From positions 1-47,082 of the forward strand of contig CAMVAF010000009.1 in assembly GCA_947165365.1 (NCBI GenBank): a DNA stretch of 47,082 bases, read 5' to 3'. This DNA comes from an uncultured Clostridia bacterium (GTDB lineage Bacteria > Bacillota_I > Bacilli_A > RF39 > UBA660). The translations under genes were made by a program, and so were the position numbers. Below the pieces are notes generated by a model. The model ran no database searches and was not told the origin of the DNA. It saw only the letters and a program-made list of their open reading frames with translations. Position 1 is the stretch's first letter, and each line of letters starts with the position of its first letter. This document shows, one piece after another, positions 14,717 through 22,733 of this stretch.

Positions 14717-15843
14717 TTTCCCAACTCCCTAAATATATTTTTCTCTAAAGTTTTAACATGCTCGTTAATTTGTCCTTCTTCACATACCTTTATGCTTGGC
14801 CTAACTAAAGGGCTAAAATTTTTCATAAATATATTGTCTCTATTTGAATAATTTCTATTAATAATTAAAGAATAAAGGTCAATAGGATTATCATTAGTTT
14901 CATTTAATGGAATAAACTCAGAGGTAATACTTGGTACCAATGAAATCATATATTTATTTCTATACATTGTAAAATATATAAAATTTACAACAGCTGGAAT
15001 CATATTACTTTTTAAAAGCATATCTTCTTCATTTTCTATATATACAAAACTGTTCTGTAATTTTTTGCCCCTTGTAAAATAGTAATTGATTATATCCTCA
15101 TACGATTTTATATATAACTTTAAATCATCAATCTTCATACTTGAATAATCAAATTTAATTCCTTCAGGTATTTTTAATAATGCACCACAATTTGGAATTT
15201 TCTTATTTATATTCTCGGTAAATCGATCATAAGGTCTCTCTAAAACATAATTGCATCCCAGTTTTTTCTCATCTATATCTTTAATCATTAACTCAACATG
15301 CCCATGTATACATAATTCTGATTTTGATATTTGATTAAATAATATATTTACACCGACTAAATCTTTTCCTAAAAATCCATTTTGAAGAAAATTTAATAAA
15401 TCATCTTGAATATCAACTAATTCCATAATATAATCATTAGACAAATCTTGAACATTTTCAATATGCAATTTTTTTCTATCCTTTAAATATATCATTAATC
15501 CACAAGGAAAATATGGAAAAGTAGGTATACACAATTCCCAATATTTATATTTGGATGAATAATATGTTAAAGGAATTCTTTCAAAGTCATCTGAACATAA
15601 TTTGCAATGATTATATTGATTTCTTCTATCCGTATATATTGAACCATCAAGTATTTTTTTAACCCTTATTAGTTCATCTTTAGATAAATTATCTTTATTA
15701 AAATATCGTCTAATTAATTCATTATTAATTACTCTTTTCTTTTTTTTATTAGTGTAATTAACATATATCAGTTTTGAAAAAGGCTTATCATTTATTTCAT
15801 CAATTCCTATATCAAAGAACGTTTGATATTTTGTACTTTCCAT
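14713..15843 (-). CDS. GalT/HIT-like nucleotidylyltransferase or phosphorylase
   Basis: This is a 376-residue protein. It has a CKLC zinc-ligand pair near residue 80, an N-I-L-F-N-Q-I segment near 165, and the histidine motif CIHGHVELMI near 178, a variant of the HxHxQ/E motif of galactose-1-phosphate uridylyltransferases and ATP adenylyltransferases. The central His would carry the nucleotidyl group. The substrate is unknown. ATG 15843 is favoured over the GTG at 15852 because AAAGAG then lies 10 bp upstream. It follows the nucleotidyltransferase gene by 16 bp and overlaps the next gene by 4 bp. Confidence 0.7.
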   Translation of the reverse strand: MESTKYQTFFDIGIDEINDKPFSKLIYVNYTNKKKKRVINNELIRRYFNKDNLSKDELIRVKKILDGSIYTDRRNQYNHCKLCSDDFERIPLTYYSSKYKYWELCIPTFPYFPCGLMIYLKDRKKLHIENVQDLSNDYIMELVDIQDDLLNFLQNGFLGKDLVGVNILFNQISKSELCIHGHVELMIKDIDEKKLGCNYVLERPYDRFTENINKKIPNCGALLKIPEGIKFDYSSMKIDDLKLYIKSYEDIINYYFTRGKKLQNSFVYIENEEDMLLKSNMIPAVVNFIYFTMYRNKYMISLVPSITSEFIPLNETNDNPIDLYSLIINRNYSNRDNIFMKNFSPLVRPSIKVCEEGQINEHVKTLEKNIFRELGK

Positions 15844-15859
15844 AATACTCACACTCTTT

Positions 15860-16543
15860 CTAGTTATACAATTTTTTTAATAACTTTTTAGATGATGATA
15901 ATAGTTGGTCCTTATAATCTTCATTGTTTTCCTTAAAACAATGAATAAAAGTTTCATAATCAAACAAATCAAAATCATATTTTTCAGAGTAAAGTTTAAA
16001 AACTTCTTCATAGTTTTTAGGATAATATCCATCTATTATTAATATAATTTTCATTAAAATATATATTGACTTGTAAAGGTCACGTATTTGCTGTTTTGTT
16101 AAATTTTCATACAAGAAATATCTTTTAAATATGTGCATTCTTTCATTTAAATATAACTGATGTACTTTTTTTAATTCTTCTGAATTTATCACTGGCAAGC
16201 AAAAAGTATCTTTTAAATATTGAATTTCTATTTCATTATTTTGCAATAAATACAAATGATAGTATGTTTTAGGATCAATTCTTTTATTATAAAATTCTTC
16301 TTTATCATATATTGTCGTTCCTATTTTAACATCATATAAATTTGAAATACATTTTAGTTTTTCAATTATTTCGCAATTAATTTTTTCGAAAACCAAAATT
16401 ACATCTATATCACTCCAATTTTCAATAACCTTTCCACTACAACTACTTCCAATAACTAAAATCATATCAAGTTCATTACCAAATGTTGATTTTACTTTTT
16501 GCACATACTCATAAATAATTGACGAATATTTGTTCTTAATCAT
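15860..16543 (-). CDS. Pol-beta-type nucleotidyltransferase
   Basis: This is a 227-residue protein with the nucleotidyltransferase motif GSSCSGKVIENWSDIDVILV (about residues 32-51): the GS dipeptide and the two metal-binding Asp residues (DID). The helical C-terminal half resembles aminoglycoside or small-molecule nucleotidyltransferases more than tRNA enzymes. It could transfer a nucleotidyl group to a small molecule or a protein. It overlaps the APH-like gene by 8 bp and has a GGGGG ribosome site inside it. Confidence 0.8.
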   Translation of the reverse strand: MIKNKYSSIIYEYVQKVKSTFGNELDMILVIGSSCSGKVIENWSDIDVILVFEKINCEIIEKLKCISNLYDVKIGTTIYDKEEFYNKRIDPKTYYHLYLLQNNEIEIQYLKDTFCLPVINSEELKKVHQLYLNERMHIFKRYFLYENLTKQQIRDLYKSIYILMKIILIIDGYYPKNYEEVFKLYSEKYDFDLFDYETFIHCFKENNEDYKDQLLSSSKKLLKKLYN

Positions 16544-17660
16544 ATTTTAATACCCCCATTTCTTGAACTATATTTGTAACAGAACCATAAAAATCATCAG
16601 TTATATTACTATAAAAATAACATATTAAAAATAATGAATAATAATAATCACTTTTTTCCATTGTATTTATATTAAATACACACATTAATCTCATAACTAT
16701 ATAATATTTAATTTCTGAATTAATAATTATATTATTTTTCTTGAGAATATTTATATAATCTAAAACATATTTTTTTCTAATATTGCTTGTTATAATATTT
16801 GAATTTATTACTAATTCATCATCATTTTCATCGAATGTTAAATTTGGCTTAAACAAGTGATAATTATTTATAGCTTGAACATGTGTTCCATATGAATTAG
16901 GATGATAATGTGGGCAGAAATAATTATCATACAATAACGTTGATATAATAGTAATAGCAACTTCCGAAACTATTGAATTATAACCTGCTGTAACTAAATC
17001 AAAAAAAGATGGTTTTATTGAAATATTTAATGTATTGGGATCACCTTGTGTTAACACGCTTGAATGGATAATATTAGATTCTTCAAAATAATGAATTGTT
17101 TCACTTAATATATCACTAATGGATACATTAATGTTATTATTAATTATAATTTTTTTATTACTTTTAATTAAATCTTTGTACCACACTTTTAATCTCGTAT
17201 TTATTCTTTCAATAAAGAATATATCATTTGCACTTTTGTCTAAATTTACTGTTTTTTTTGAATAAATTGTATCATATACAGATAAAACATTATTTAAATA
17301 AAACAAGTTTTGTTCAGATATTAATTCACTTTTATCATTTTCAACTAATATATCATTCAGCAATCCTGAATTTTCTGTTACTATTTTATCAAATTCATAT
17401 AAAATAATATACATTTTACTAGATAGTTTTTTGGTAAAAACAATATTATTTATAGGTAAGTTACCATTACAGGCAAAATAACCATTAATTTCCTTTAAAA
17501 AATTATCGCCGTCAATAATTTTAAAGAAACATTTTTTATTATTAAACATAACACTACCATTAATTGAAAAATTTTGTGTATTAATTGTTAAAACTTCTCC
17601 TATCTCATTATATATTTGATGTTTTAAATCTAGTAACATTTTTTTATTTAGCTTTTTCAT
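16536..17660 (-). CDS. APH-like small-molecule kinase heading the six-gene operon
   Basis: This is a 374-residue protein with an aminoglycoside/choline-kinase-like catalytic region: VLTQGDPNTLN (catalytic Asp and Asn, with Gln replacing the usual His of HGD) followed by SFFDLVTAGYN (metal Asp in the DxG-like position), about residues 203-226. A CPHYHP segment further on is unusual for the fold. It probably phosphorylates a small hydroxylated molecule. ATG 17660 has GGGGATGA upstream; the preceding GTG is less well placed. A consensus promoter between it and the integrase gene drives the operon. Confidence 0.65.
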   Translation of the reverse strand: MKKLNKKMLLDLKHQIYNEIGEVLTINTQNFSINGSVMFNNKKCFFKIIDGDNFLKEINGYFACNGNLPINNIVFTKKLSSKMYIILYEFDKIVTENSGLLNDILVENDKSELISEQNLFYLNNVLSVYDTIYSKKTVNLDKSANDIFFIERINTRLKVWYKDLIKSNKKIIINNNINVSISDILSETIHYFEESNIIHSSVLTQGDPNTLNISIKPSFFDLVTAGYNSIVSEVAITIISTLLYDNYFCPHYHPNSYGTHVQAINNYHLFKPNLTFDENDDELVINSNIITSNIRKKYVLDYINILKKNNIIINSEIKYYIVMRLMCVFNINTMEKSDYYYSLFLICYFYSNITDDFYGSVTNIVQEMGVLKYD

Positions 17661-17689
17661 CACATTATCATCCCCATAAATTGCTTTTT

Positions 17690-17718
17690 ACTTTACCATT
17701 TTTTACCATATATGTCAA
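17690..17718 (-). promoter_or_regulatory. Promoter of the six-gene operon
   Basis: On the minus strand a perfect TTGACA (17713-17718) and TAAAGT (17690-17695) are separated by 17 bp, directly behind the integrase stop codon. The sequence contains two direct ATGGTAAA repeats, 10 bp apart, across the spacer and -10 region, a possible activator or repressor site. Confidence 0.55.
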
Positions 17719-17721
17719 TGT

Positions 17722-19035
17722 TTAATCAAAATAAACTTTATCCACAATTTGGGGGATATCTAATGTATTAGTATAATTTTCAAACTTATTAACAGTATCT
17801 GTTTCCATTTTATCAGTTACTCGAACATAAATATTATAAGTAGTTTGTATTGATGAATGACCTAGTCTTTTGGATACTGCTTTAATATCTGCACCTTGTT
17901 CAATTAATCTTGTAGCATGAGTATCACGAAAATCATGAAATCGACAATTAATACCTAACTCATAATGAATAACTTTAAAAGCATATTTATCAGAATCAGT
18001 TCCTAAATACTGCCCATTTTCTTTTACAAATACTAACTTTGCTTCTGGTAAGGCAACATCAAGTTCTGCTTTAGCATCAAGTATTTTTATTTCTTCTTTA
18101 TTAGTTATTTCATTAATTACTTTTTTTTCATAATGCATTAAATAACTATCTCCATAAAACTTTTTATTTTCTTCTTGCTCTTTTTTATATTCCTTTAATG
18201 CTTTAACCAATGTGTCACCTATTGATATTGTCCTATTACTTTGAGGATTTTTACAACTACCATAATACCAAACAGTTGTTGAATAACCCTTAGTAATATT
18301 TTTTCTTTTTGGTAATCCATATTGATTCTTTTTAATAATATTTTTATTAATCGTAATAGTTTTCTTTTCAAAATCAACACAATCCCATGTAAGAGCATAT
18401 ACTTCTGATACCCTCATACCTGTATAATATGCCGTTAAGAATGAATAATAAATAGAATGTGTATCTTTAAACCTATCTAATATTCTTTCTATTTCTTCTT
18501 GGGTAAAAATATGAGCTGGATCTTTGTTTAACATTTCATATCTTGGTGCATGTACTTTTTCTGCTGGATCATCATTTATATAATTTAATGTATAACACGC
18601 GTATTTGAAAGAACCTTTTATTACTTTCAAAATACTTGCTATATAACACTTAGAAAAAGACTTTTGAACATATATATCATTAATCATTTCTTGAAGTAAT
18701 CTCGCATCTATTTGTGATAACTTATAATGACCTAATCTTGGTTTAATATGTACTTTAATAATATTACTATATGATACTACTGTTGAATACTTTAGATTTA
18801 AGTTAGCATAATTATCGATCCAATAATCTAGAAAATCAGCATAAGACATATCCTTTGTTTTCATTACCTTACCACGATTATAATAATCATTATAAGCCTT
18901 TATGCCCGCTTCATGTGCCTCATTTCTTGTCTTAAAGCCACTTTTGTTTGCATACTTTCTCTTACCATCTACTTTTGCAATCTCAAATTGATATTGATAA
19001 ACCTTACCCCTTTTTGTAATTCTTACATTTGCCAT
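17722..19035 (-). CDS. Tyrosine recombinase (integrase), copy 2, adjacent to secA
   Basis: This is a 437-residue integrase with the same N-terminal arm-binding domain as copy 1 (RITKRGKVYQYQFEIAKV). It has a complete catalytic set: Arg in TGMRVSEV, Lys in the beta-hairpin near SCKNPQSNRT, His and Arg in FHDFRDTHAT, His in LGHSSIQTT and Tyr in YNIYVRV. ATG 19035 is chosen because AGAAGGAA precedes it; 12 upstream codons are unlike the family. It lies 225 bp from the secA stop, with arm-like repeats between, so it is the best candidate for the enzyme that inserts at secA. Confidence 0.92.
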   Translation of the reverse strand: MANVRITKRGKVYQYQFEIAKVDGKRKYANKSGFKTRNEAHEAGIKAYNDYYNRGKVMKTKDMSYADFLDYWIDNYANLNLKYSTVVSYSNIIKVHIKPRLGHYKLSQIDARLLQEMINDIYVQKSFSKCYIASILKVIKGSFKYACYTLNYINDDPAEKVHAPRYEMLNKDPAHIFTQEEIERILDRFKDTHSIYYSFLTAYYTGMRVSEVYALTWDCVDFEKKTITINKNIIKKNQYGLPKRKNITKGYSTTVWYYGSCKNPQSNRTISIGDTLVKALKEYKKEQEENKKFYGDSYLMHYEKKVINEITNKEEIKILDAKAELDVALPEAKLVFVKENGQYLGTDSDKYAFKVIHYELGINCRFHDFRDTHATRLIEQGADIKAVSKRLGHSSIQTTYNIYVRVTDKMETDTVNKFENYTNTLDIPQIVDKVYFD

Positions 19036-19053
19036 AAAATATTTCCTTCTTTC

Positions 19054-19085
19054 TACAAAAATAACTAGCACTCAACATGCTAGTT
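19054..19085 (-). terminator. Terminator or attenuator between secA and the integrase
   Basis: AACTAGCA and TGCTAGTT form an 8-bp perfect stem with a 7-nt loop, followed on the minus strand by TTATTTTTG. It would stop secA read-through before the integrase gene and replace the displaced native terminator. Confidence 0.6.
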
Positions 19086-19098
19086 AAATTGTGAACAT

Positions 19099-19231
19099 TG
19101 TTCGCATAACTCAAATAGTTATTTTCCCCTTATTTATCAAGAGATTTATAAATATCAATAATATCAAAATAATTTTTTATGCGAACAAAATGCGAACATT
19201 TCGTGTTTTGCAAACATTTTTCATGCCAACA
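19099..19231. repeat. Cluster of ATGCNAACA nonamers, probable integrase arm sites
   Basis: Copies lie at 19179-19187 and 19190-19198 (both ATGCGAACA, 11 bp apart), 19208-19216 (TTGCAAACA), 19223-19231 (ATGCCAACA), and 19099-19107 on the minus strand. The same 11-bp-spaced pair recurs at 7174/7185 and an inverted copy at 7206, just inside the other end of this island. Confidence 0.6.
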
Positions 19232-19259
19232 AGAATCTTTAAAACCCTTATTTTACCTA

Positions 19260-19303
19260 CTATTTACCACAACATTGCTTATATTTCTTACCACTTCCAC
19301 ATG
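19260..19303 (-). repeat. att-like secA 3' end, proximal copy
   Basis: These are the last 44 bp of the functional secA gene, covering the codons of the CGSGKKYKQCCGK zinc motif and the TAG stop. They are repeated at 6998-7041 and 3674-3717 in the same orientation. The longest identical blocks with the middle copy are CTATTTACCACA and TGCTTATATTTCTT, so the crossover should be in one of these. Confidence 0.7.
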
Positions 19304-21752
19304 GACATGGATCATTTCTTCCAACTTTCTTACTTTTAGCTTGACTTTTCTTAACTGTTGTATCAGAATCATTTGTTAATTTATTTTTAACTACTTCTTT
19401 TCTTTCCGTATTTTGTCTTACTTCAGCTTTTAATAAGAATAATGTAATATCTTTATCAATATTAACAAGCATATTCTCATACATATTAACACCATCGACA
19501 GAGTAAGCACGAAGTGGGTCTTCTCCACCATAACCACGCATCATTACAGCTTCTCTAAGATGAGCTAAAGCATTAATATTTTCAGTCCAATATTTATCAA
19601 TAACATTTAAACTGATAGCTTTTTCAAATTCATTAACTATTTCTTTTGGTAATTTAGATAGTTTTTCTTCATATTCTTTTACGACTCTTTCATTAATTAA
19701 ATTAATAACATCATCTTTTTCTTTATCTTTAACATCATCAAAAGACATATGACGAACTAATAAATTTTGATTAGCATAATTAACAATATCCGATAAATCA
19801 TTTTCTGTTAAATATCCTTCTGGTGGAATATGATCTTCGACAATATCACTTATATGATTATAAATATTATTTAATACTGTTTCATGAATAGATTCACTAT
19901 CAAGTATTTCATTTCTTCTTGCATATATATCTTCTCTTTGTCTATTCATAACATCATCATATTCAAGTAATTGTTTTCTAATATCAAAGTTATTACCTTC
20001 AACTTTTGCTTGAGCACTGGATACTGATTTTGTAAATGTCTTACTTCTAATTGCTTGATCTTCACTCATACCAACTGCTTCTAACATTGTTTTAATTCTA
20101 TCAGTACCAAATCTTCTCATTAATTCATCTTCCATAGAAATATAGAATTGACTTGCACCTGGGTCACCTTGACGACCACTTCTTCCACGTAACTGATTAT
20201 CAATTCTTCTTGATTCATGTCTTTCAGTACCTATAACAAACAATCCACCAAGTTCCTTAGTTTCAGGAGTTAATTTAATATCGGTTCCACGACCTGCCAT
20301 ATTAGTAGCGATAGTAACAGCACCTTTTTCTCCAGCATGAGAAATTATTTCGGCTTCTCTTTCGTGATTTTTAGCATTTAATACTTCATGTTTAATACCT
20401 TTTTTTGTTAGCATATCACTAATTAATTCACTATTTTCAATAGCAACTGTACCAACTAGTATTGGTTGACCTGTACTATGTATTTCTTCTATCTTATTAA
20501 CAATGGCTTTATATTTTCCTTTTAAATTAGGATATAAAAGATCAGCATAATCAATTCTTGCTACAGGTTTATTAGTAGGTATTACAATAACATACATATT
20601 ATAAATATTTCTAAATTCTTCTTCTTCCGTTTTGGCAGTACCTGTCATACCAGATAACTTTTCATACATTCTAAATAAATTCTGGAAAGTAATTGTAGCA
20701 ACAGTTTTTGTCTCTTCATTAATTTTAACGCCTTCTTTAGCTTCAACGGCTTGATGAAGACCGTCACTCCATTGTCTTCCTTTCATAATACGTCCAGTAA
20801 AAGGATCAACAATTAACACTTCACCATCTTGAACAACATAATCAACATCTCTTTTCATGCCATAATTAGCCTTTAAGGATTGATTAATATAATGAACTAA
20901 TTCATTATTTTCAAGACTATATAAATTCTTAACCTTAAAATACTTTTCAGCTTCTGATACACCATCATCTGTTAAAGTAACATTTTTTGTTTTTTCATCA
21001 TAATTATAATGAACATCATTTTTTAAACTTTTAACAAAACGATCAGCATCAATATAAAGATTAGCACTTTTAAGACTTCCTCCTGATATAATTAAAGGAG
21101 TTCTTGCTTCATCTATTAAAATAGAGTCAACCTCATCGATAATAGCGTAATTAAGACCACGTTGTACTCTATTTTCTTTTTGAACAACCATATTATCTCT
21201 TAGATAATCAAATCCTAATTCATTATTTGTTGTATATAAAATATCACAGTCATATTGTTCTTTCTTTTCACTTGGAGATAATTCTCTTTTATTAATACCA
21301 ACTGAAACACCTAAAGCTTCATAAACAGGTCCCATCCAATTAGCATTACGAACTGTTAAGTATTCATTAACTGTAATTACATGAACACCTTTTTCTTCTA
21401 AACTATTTAAATAAGCTGGGAATATAGTAACCAATGTTTTACCTTCACCTGTTTTAAGTTCTGCAATATTACCAAAGTGGATTGCAATAGCACCTAGTAT
21501 TTGGACATAGAAAGCCTTTTCTCCAAGTTTTCTATAAGCTACTTCTCTTGCTGTTGCATAAGCTTCTACTAATAAATCATCAAGACTTTCTCCATTTTTT
21601 AGTCTTTCTTTATATTCATTAGTATGACTTTTTAATTCATCATCACTAAGTTTAGCGTAATCTTCTTCTAAAACCATAACAGCATCCGCTAACTTCTTAA
21701 ATCTTTTCATTTCTTTATATTCATGATCAAATAATTTCTTTAATATATTCAT
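19260..21752 (-). CDS. secA: Preprotein translocase ATPase SecA
   Basis: This is an 830-residue motor protein that drives export through SecYEG. Visible parts are the Walker A motif TGEGKTLV (about 102-109), DEVDSILIDEART, the preprotein cross-linking domain, the second motor motif MAGRGTDIKL, QLRGRSGRQGDPG, the helical scaffold, and the C-terminal SEC-C zinc motif CPCGSGKKYKQCC. Length and domains are complete. GGAGAGTG precedes the ATG. The last codons coincide with the att-like repeat: two islands sit behind the gene, yet the SEC-C tail is intact. There is no terminator of its own before the island. Confidence 0.98.
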   Translation of the reverse strand: MNILKKLFDHEYKEMKRFKKLADAVMVLEEDYAKLSDDELKSHTNEYKERLKNGESLDDLLVEAYATAREVAYRKLGEKAFYVQILGAIAIHFGNIAELKTGEGKTLVTIFPAYLNSLEEKGVHVITVNEYLTVRNANWMGPVYEALGVSVGINKRELSPSEKKEQYDCDILYTTNNELGFDYLRDNMVVQKENRVQRGLNYAIIDEVDSILIDEARTPLIISGGSLKSANLYIDADRFVKSLKNDVHYNYDEKTKNVTLTDDGVSEAEKYFKVKNLYSLENNELVHYINQSLKANYGMKRDVDYVVQDGEVLIVDPFTGRIMKGRQWSDGLHQAVEAKEGVKINEETKTVATITFQNLFRMYEKLSGMTGTAKTEEEEFRNIYNMYVIVIPTNKPVARIDYADLLYPNLKGKYKAIVNKIEEIHSTGQPILVGTVAIENSELISDMLTKKGIKHEVLNAKNHEREAEIISHAGEKGAVTIATNMAGRGTDIKLTPETKELGGLFVIGTERHESRRIDNQLRGRSGRQGDPGASQFYISMEDELMRRFGTDRIKTMLEAVGMSEDQAIRSKTFTKSVSSAQAKVEGNNFDIRKQLLEYDDVMNRQREDIYARRNEILDSESIHETVLNNIYNHISDIVEDHIPPEGYLTENDLSDIVNYANQNLLVRHMSFDDVKDKEKDDVINLINERVVKEYEEKLSKLPKEIVNEFEKAISLNVIDKYWTENINALAHLREAVMMRGYGGEDPLRAYSVDGVNMYENMLVNIDKDITLFLLKAEVRQNTERKEVVKNKLTNDSDTTVKKSQAKSKKVGRNDPCPCGSGKKYKQCCGK

Positions 21753-21784
21753 AAATGCACTCTCCTAATACATACTATTTTATC

Positions 21785-21815
21785 AAAAAAAAGACTTCTT
21801 TACTAGTCCTTTTAC
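21785..21815 (-). terminator. Terminator between the phospholipase-like gene and secA
   Basis: AAAAGgACT pairs with AGTcTTTT around AGTAAAGA, followed by eight T on the minus strand. secA therefore starts from its own promoter in the remaining 33 bp or by read-through. Confidence 0.6.
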
Positions 21816-21824
21816 AATAATTTC

Positions 21825-22706
21825 TTAATACTTCTTCACATATTTTAATGTTTTTCCTTTTTCACATGGAATACCTGTATCATATGATATATTATCCATT
21901 ATTAAAGAATTCTTTATTTCTTTATCTTTATATAAATAATTAGTAACATCTTCTATTAATTCTCTTGATAAATCAAGTGACTTTTCCCATAATTCATCAA
22001 AAGAATCATTAAACTCTTCTCCAGTTTCTGGATGTTGCCATAATGCTTTATCTAAATTTAAATATGGTAATATTTTATCAACATTATCTTGATAAACAAC
22101 ATCTCCCAAATTAATCATTTTAGGAATAATACTGGAAAATAATCCTATATCTCTTCTTATAAAAGTATCAAAATATGCTGTTAAAATAATCCCTAAACTA
22201 TATTTAAATGGCGCATTTAATACATTAAATTTCTTATACAATTCATCAATAATTACTGCTGTACTTTGATTATCAATAGTAAGTTTATGATAATATAATA
22301 AATCATTATTATCATATTTTTTCATAACATAATTATCTATTCCCATCTCGATTAATGCATGAGGTGATAATATACTTTCATTTGTTAAATTCTCTGTCAT
22401 ATAGTATATCAAAGGATGCGTAACTATATCTAAAACAAAATGATCTAACTGTCCATATAAAAAAGCCATTAATTCTATATTATCCAACTGTTTATTTTCT
22501 TTAATTAATCTTAATAACTCTAAATAATAATCTCTAACATTATGATTATGAAAATATTCAAAAGTATTATAGTCAGTCATAATTAAAGAATCTAATCCTA
22601 TACAAAAACTTTTTAAATCCTCTTTATTAATTTCTATATATTTAAGTAAATCATTATATACTAATTCTCCATGAATGGAATGTGTTTTATAACTTGGCAT
22701 AAGCAT
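21825..22706 (-). CDS. Zinc-dependent phospholipase C-like protein
   Basis: This is a 293-residue protein with the spacing of His/Asp residues of the zinc-dependent phospholipase C / S1-P1 superfamily: THSIHGELVY near the start, YFHNHNVRDYY near 55, and YGQLDHFVLDIVTHPLIYY near 105-123. It has no signal peptide, unlike secreted phospholipases, so it may act on an internal substrate. It begins only 3 bp after the T-run of the terminator that follows hpf and has no visible ribosome site, so the start (or an internal one at 22700) is uncertain. Confidence 0.7.
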   Translation of the reverse strand: MLMPSYKTHSIHGELVYNDLLKYIEINKEDLKSFCIGLDSLIMTDYNTFEYFHNHNVRDYYLELLRLIKENKQLDNIELMAFLYGQLDHFVLDIVTHPLIYYMTENLTNESILSPHALIEMGIDNYVMKKYDNNDLLYYHKLTIDNQSTAVIIDELYKKFNVLNAPFKYSLGIILTAYFDTFIRRDIGLFSSIIPKMINLGDVVYQDNVDKILPYLNLDKALWQHPETGEEFNDSFDELWEKSLDLSRELIEDVTNYLYKDKEIKNSLIMDNISYDTGIPCEKGKTLKYVKKY

Positions 22707-22708
22707 TG

Positions 22709-22733
22709 AAAAAAGATGAAATACTTCATCTTT
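22709..22733 (-). terminator. Terminator of hpf
   Basis: AAAGATGAA and TTCATCTTT form a 9-bp perfect stem with a 4-nt loop and end in TTTTTTC. The stem starts inside the hpf stop codon (TAAAGATG). Confidence 0.75.
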
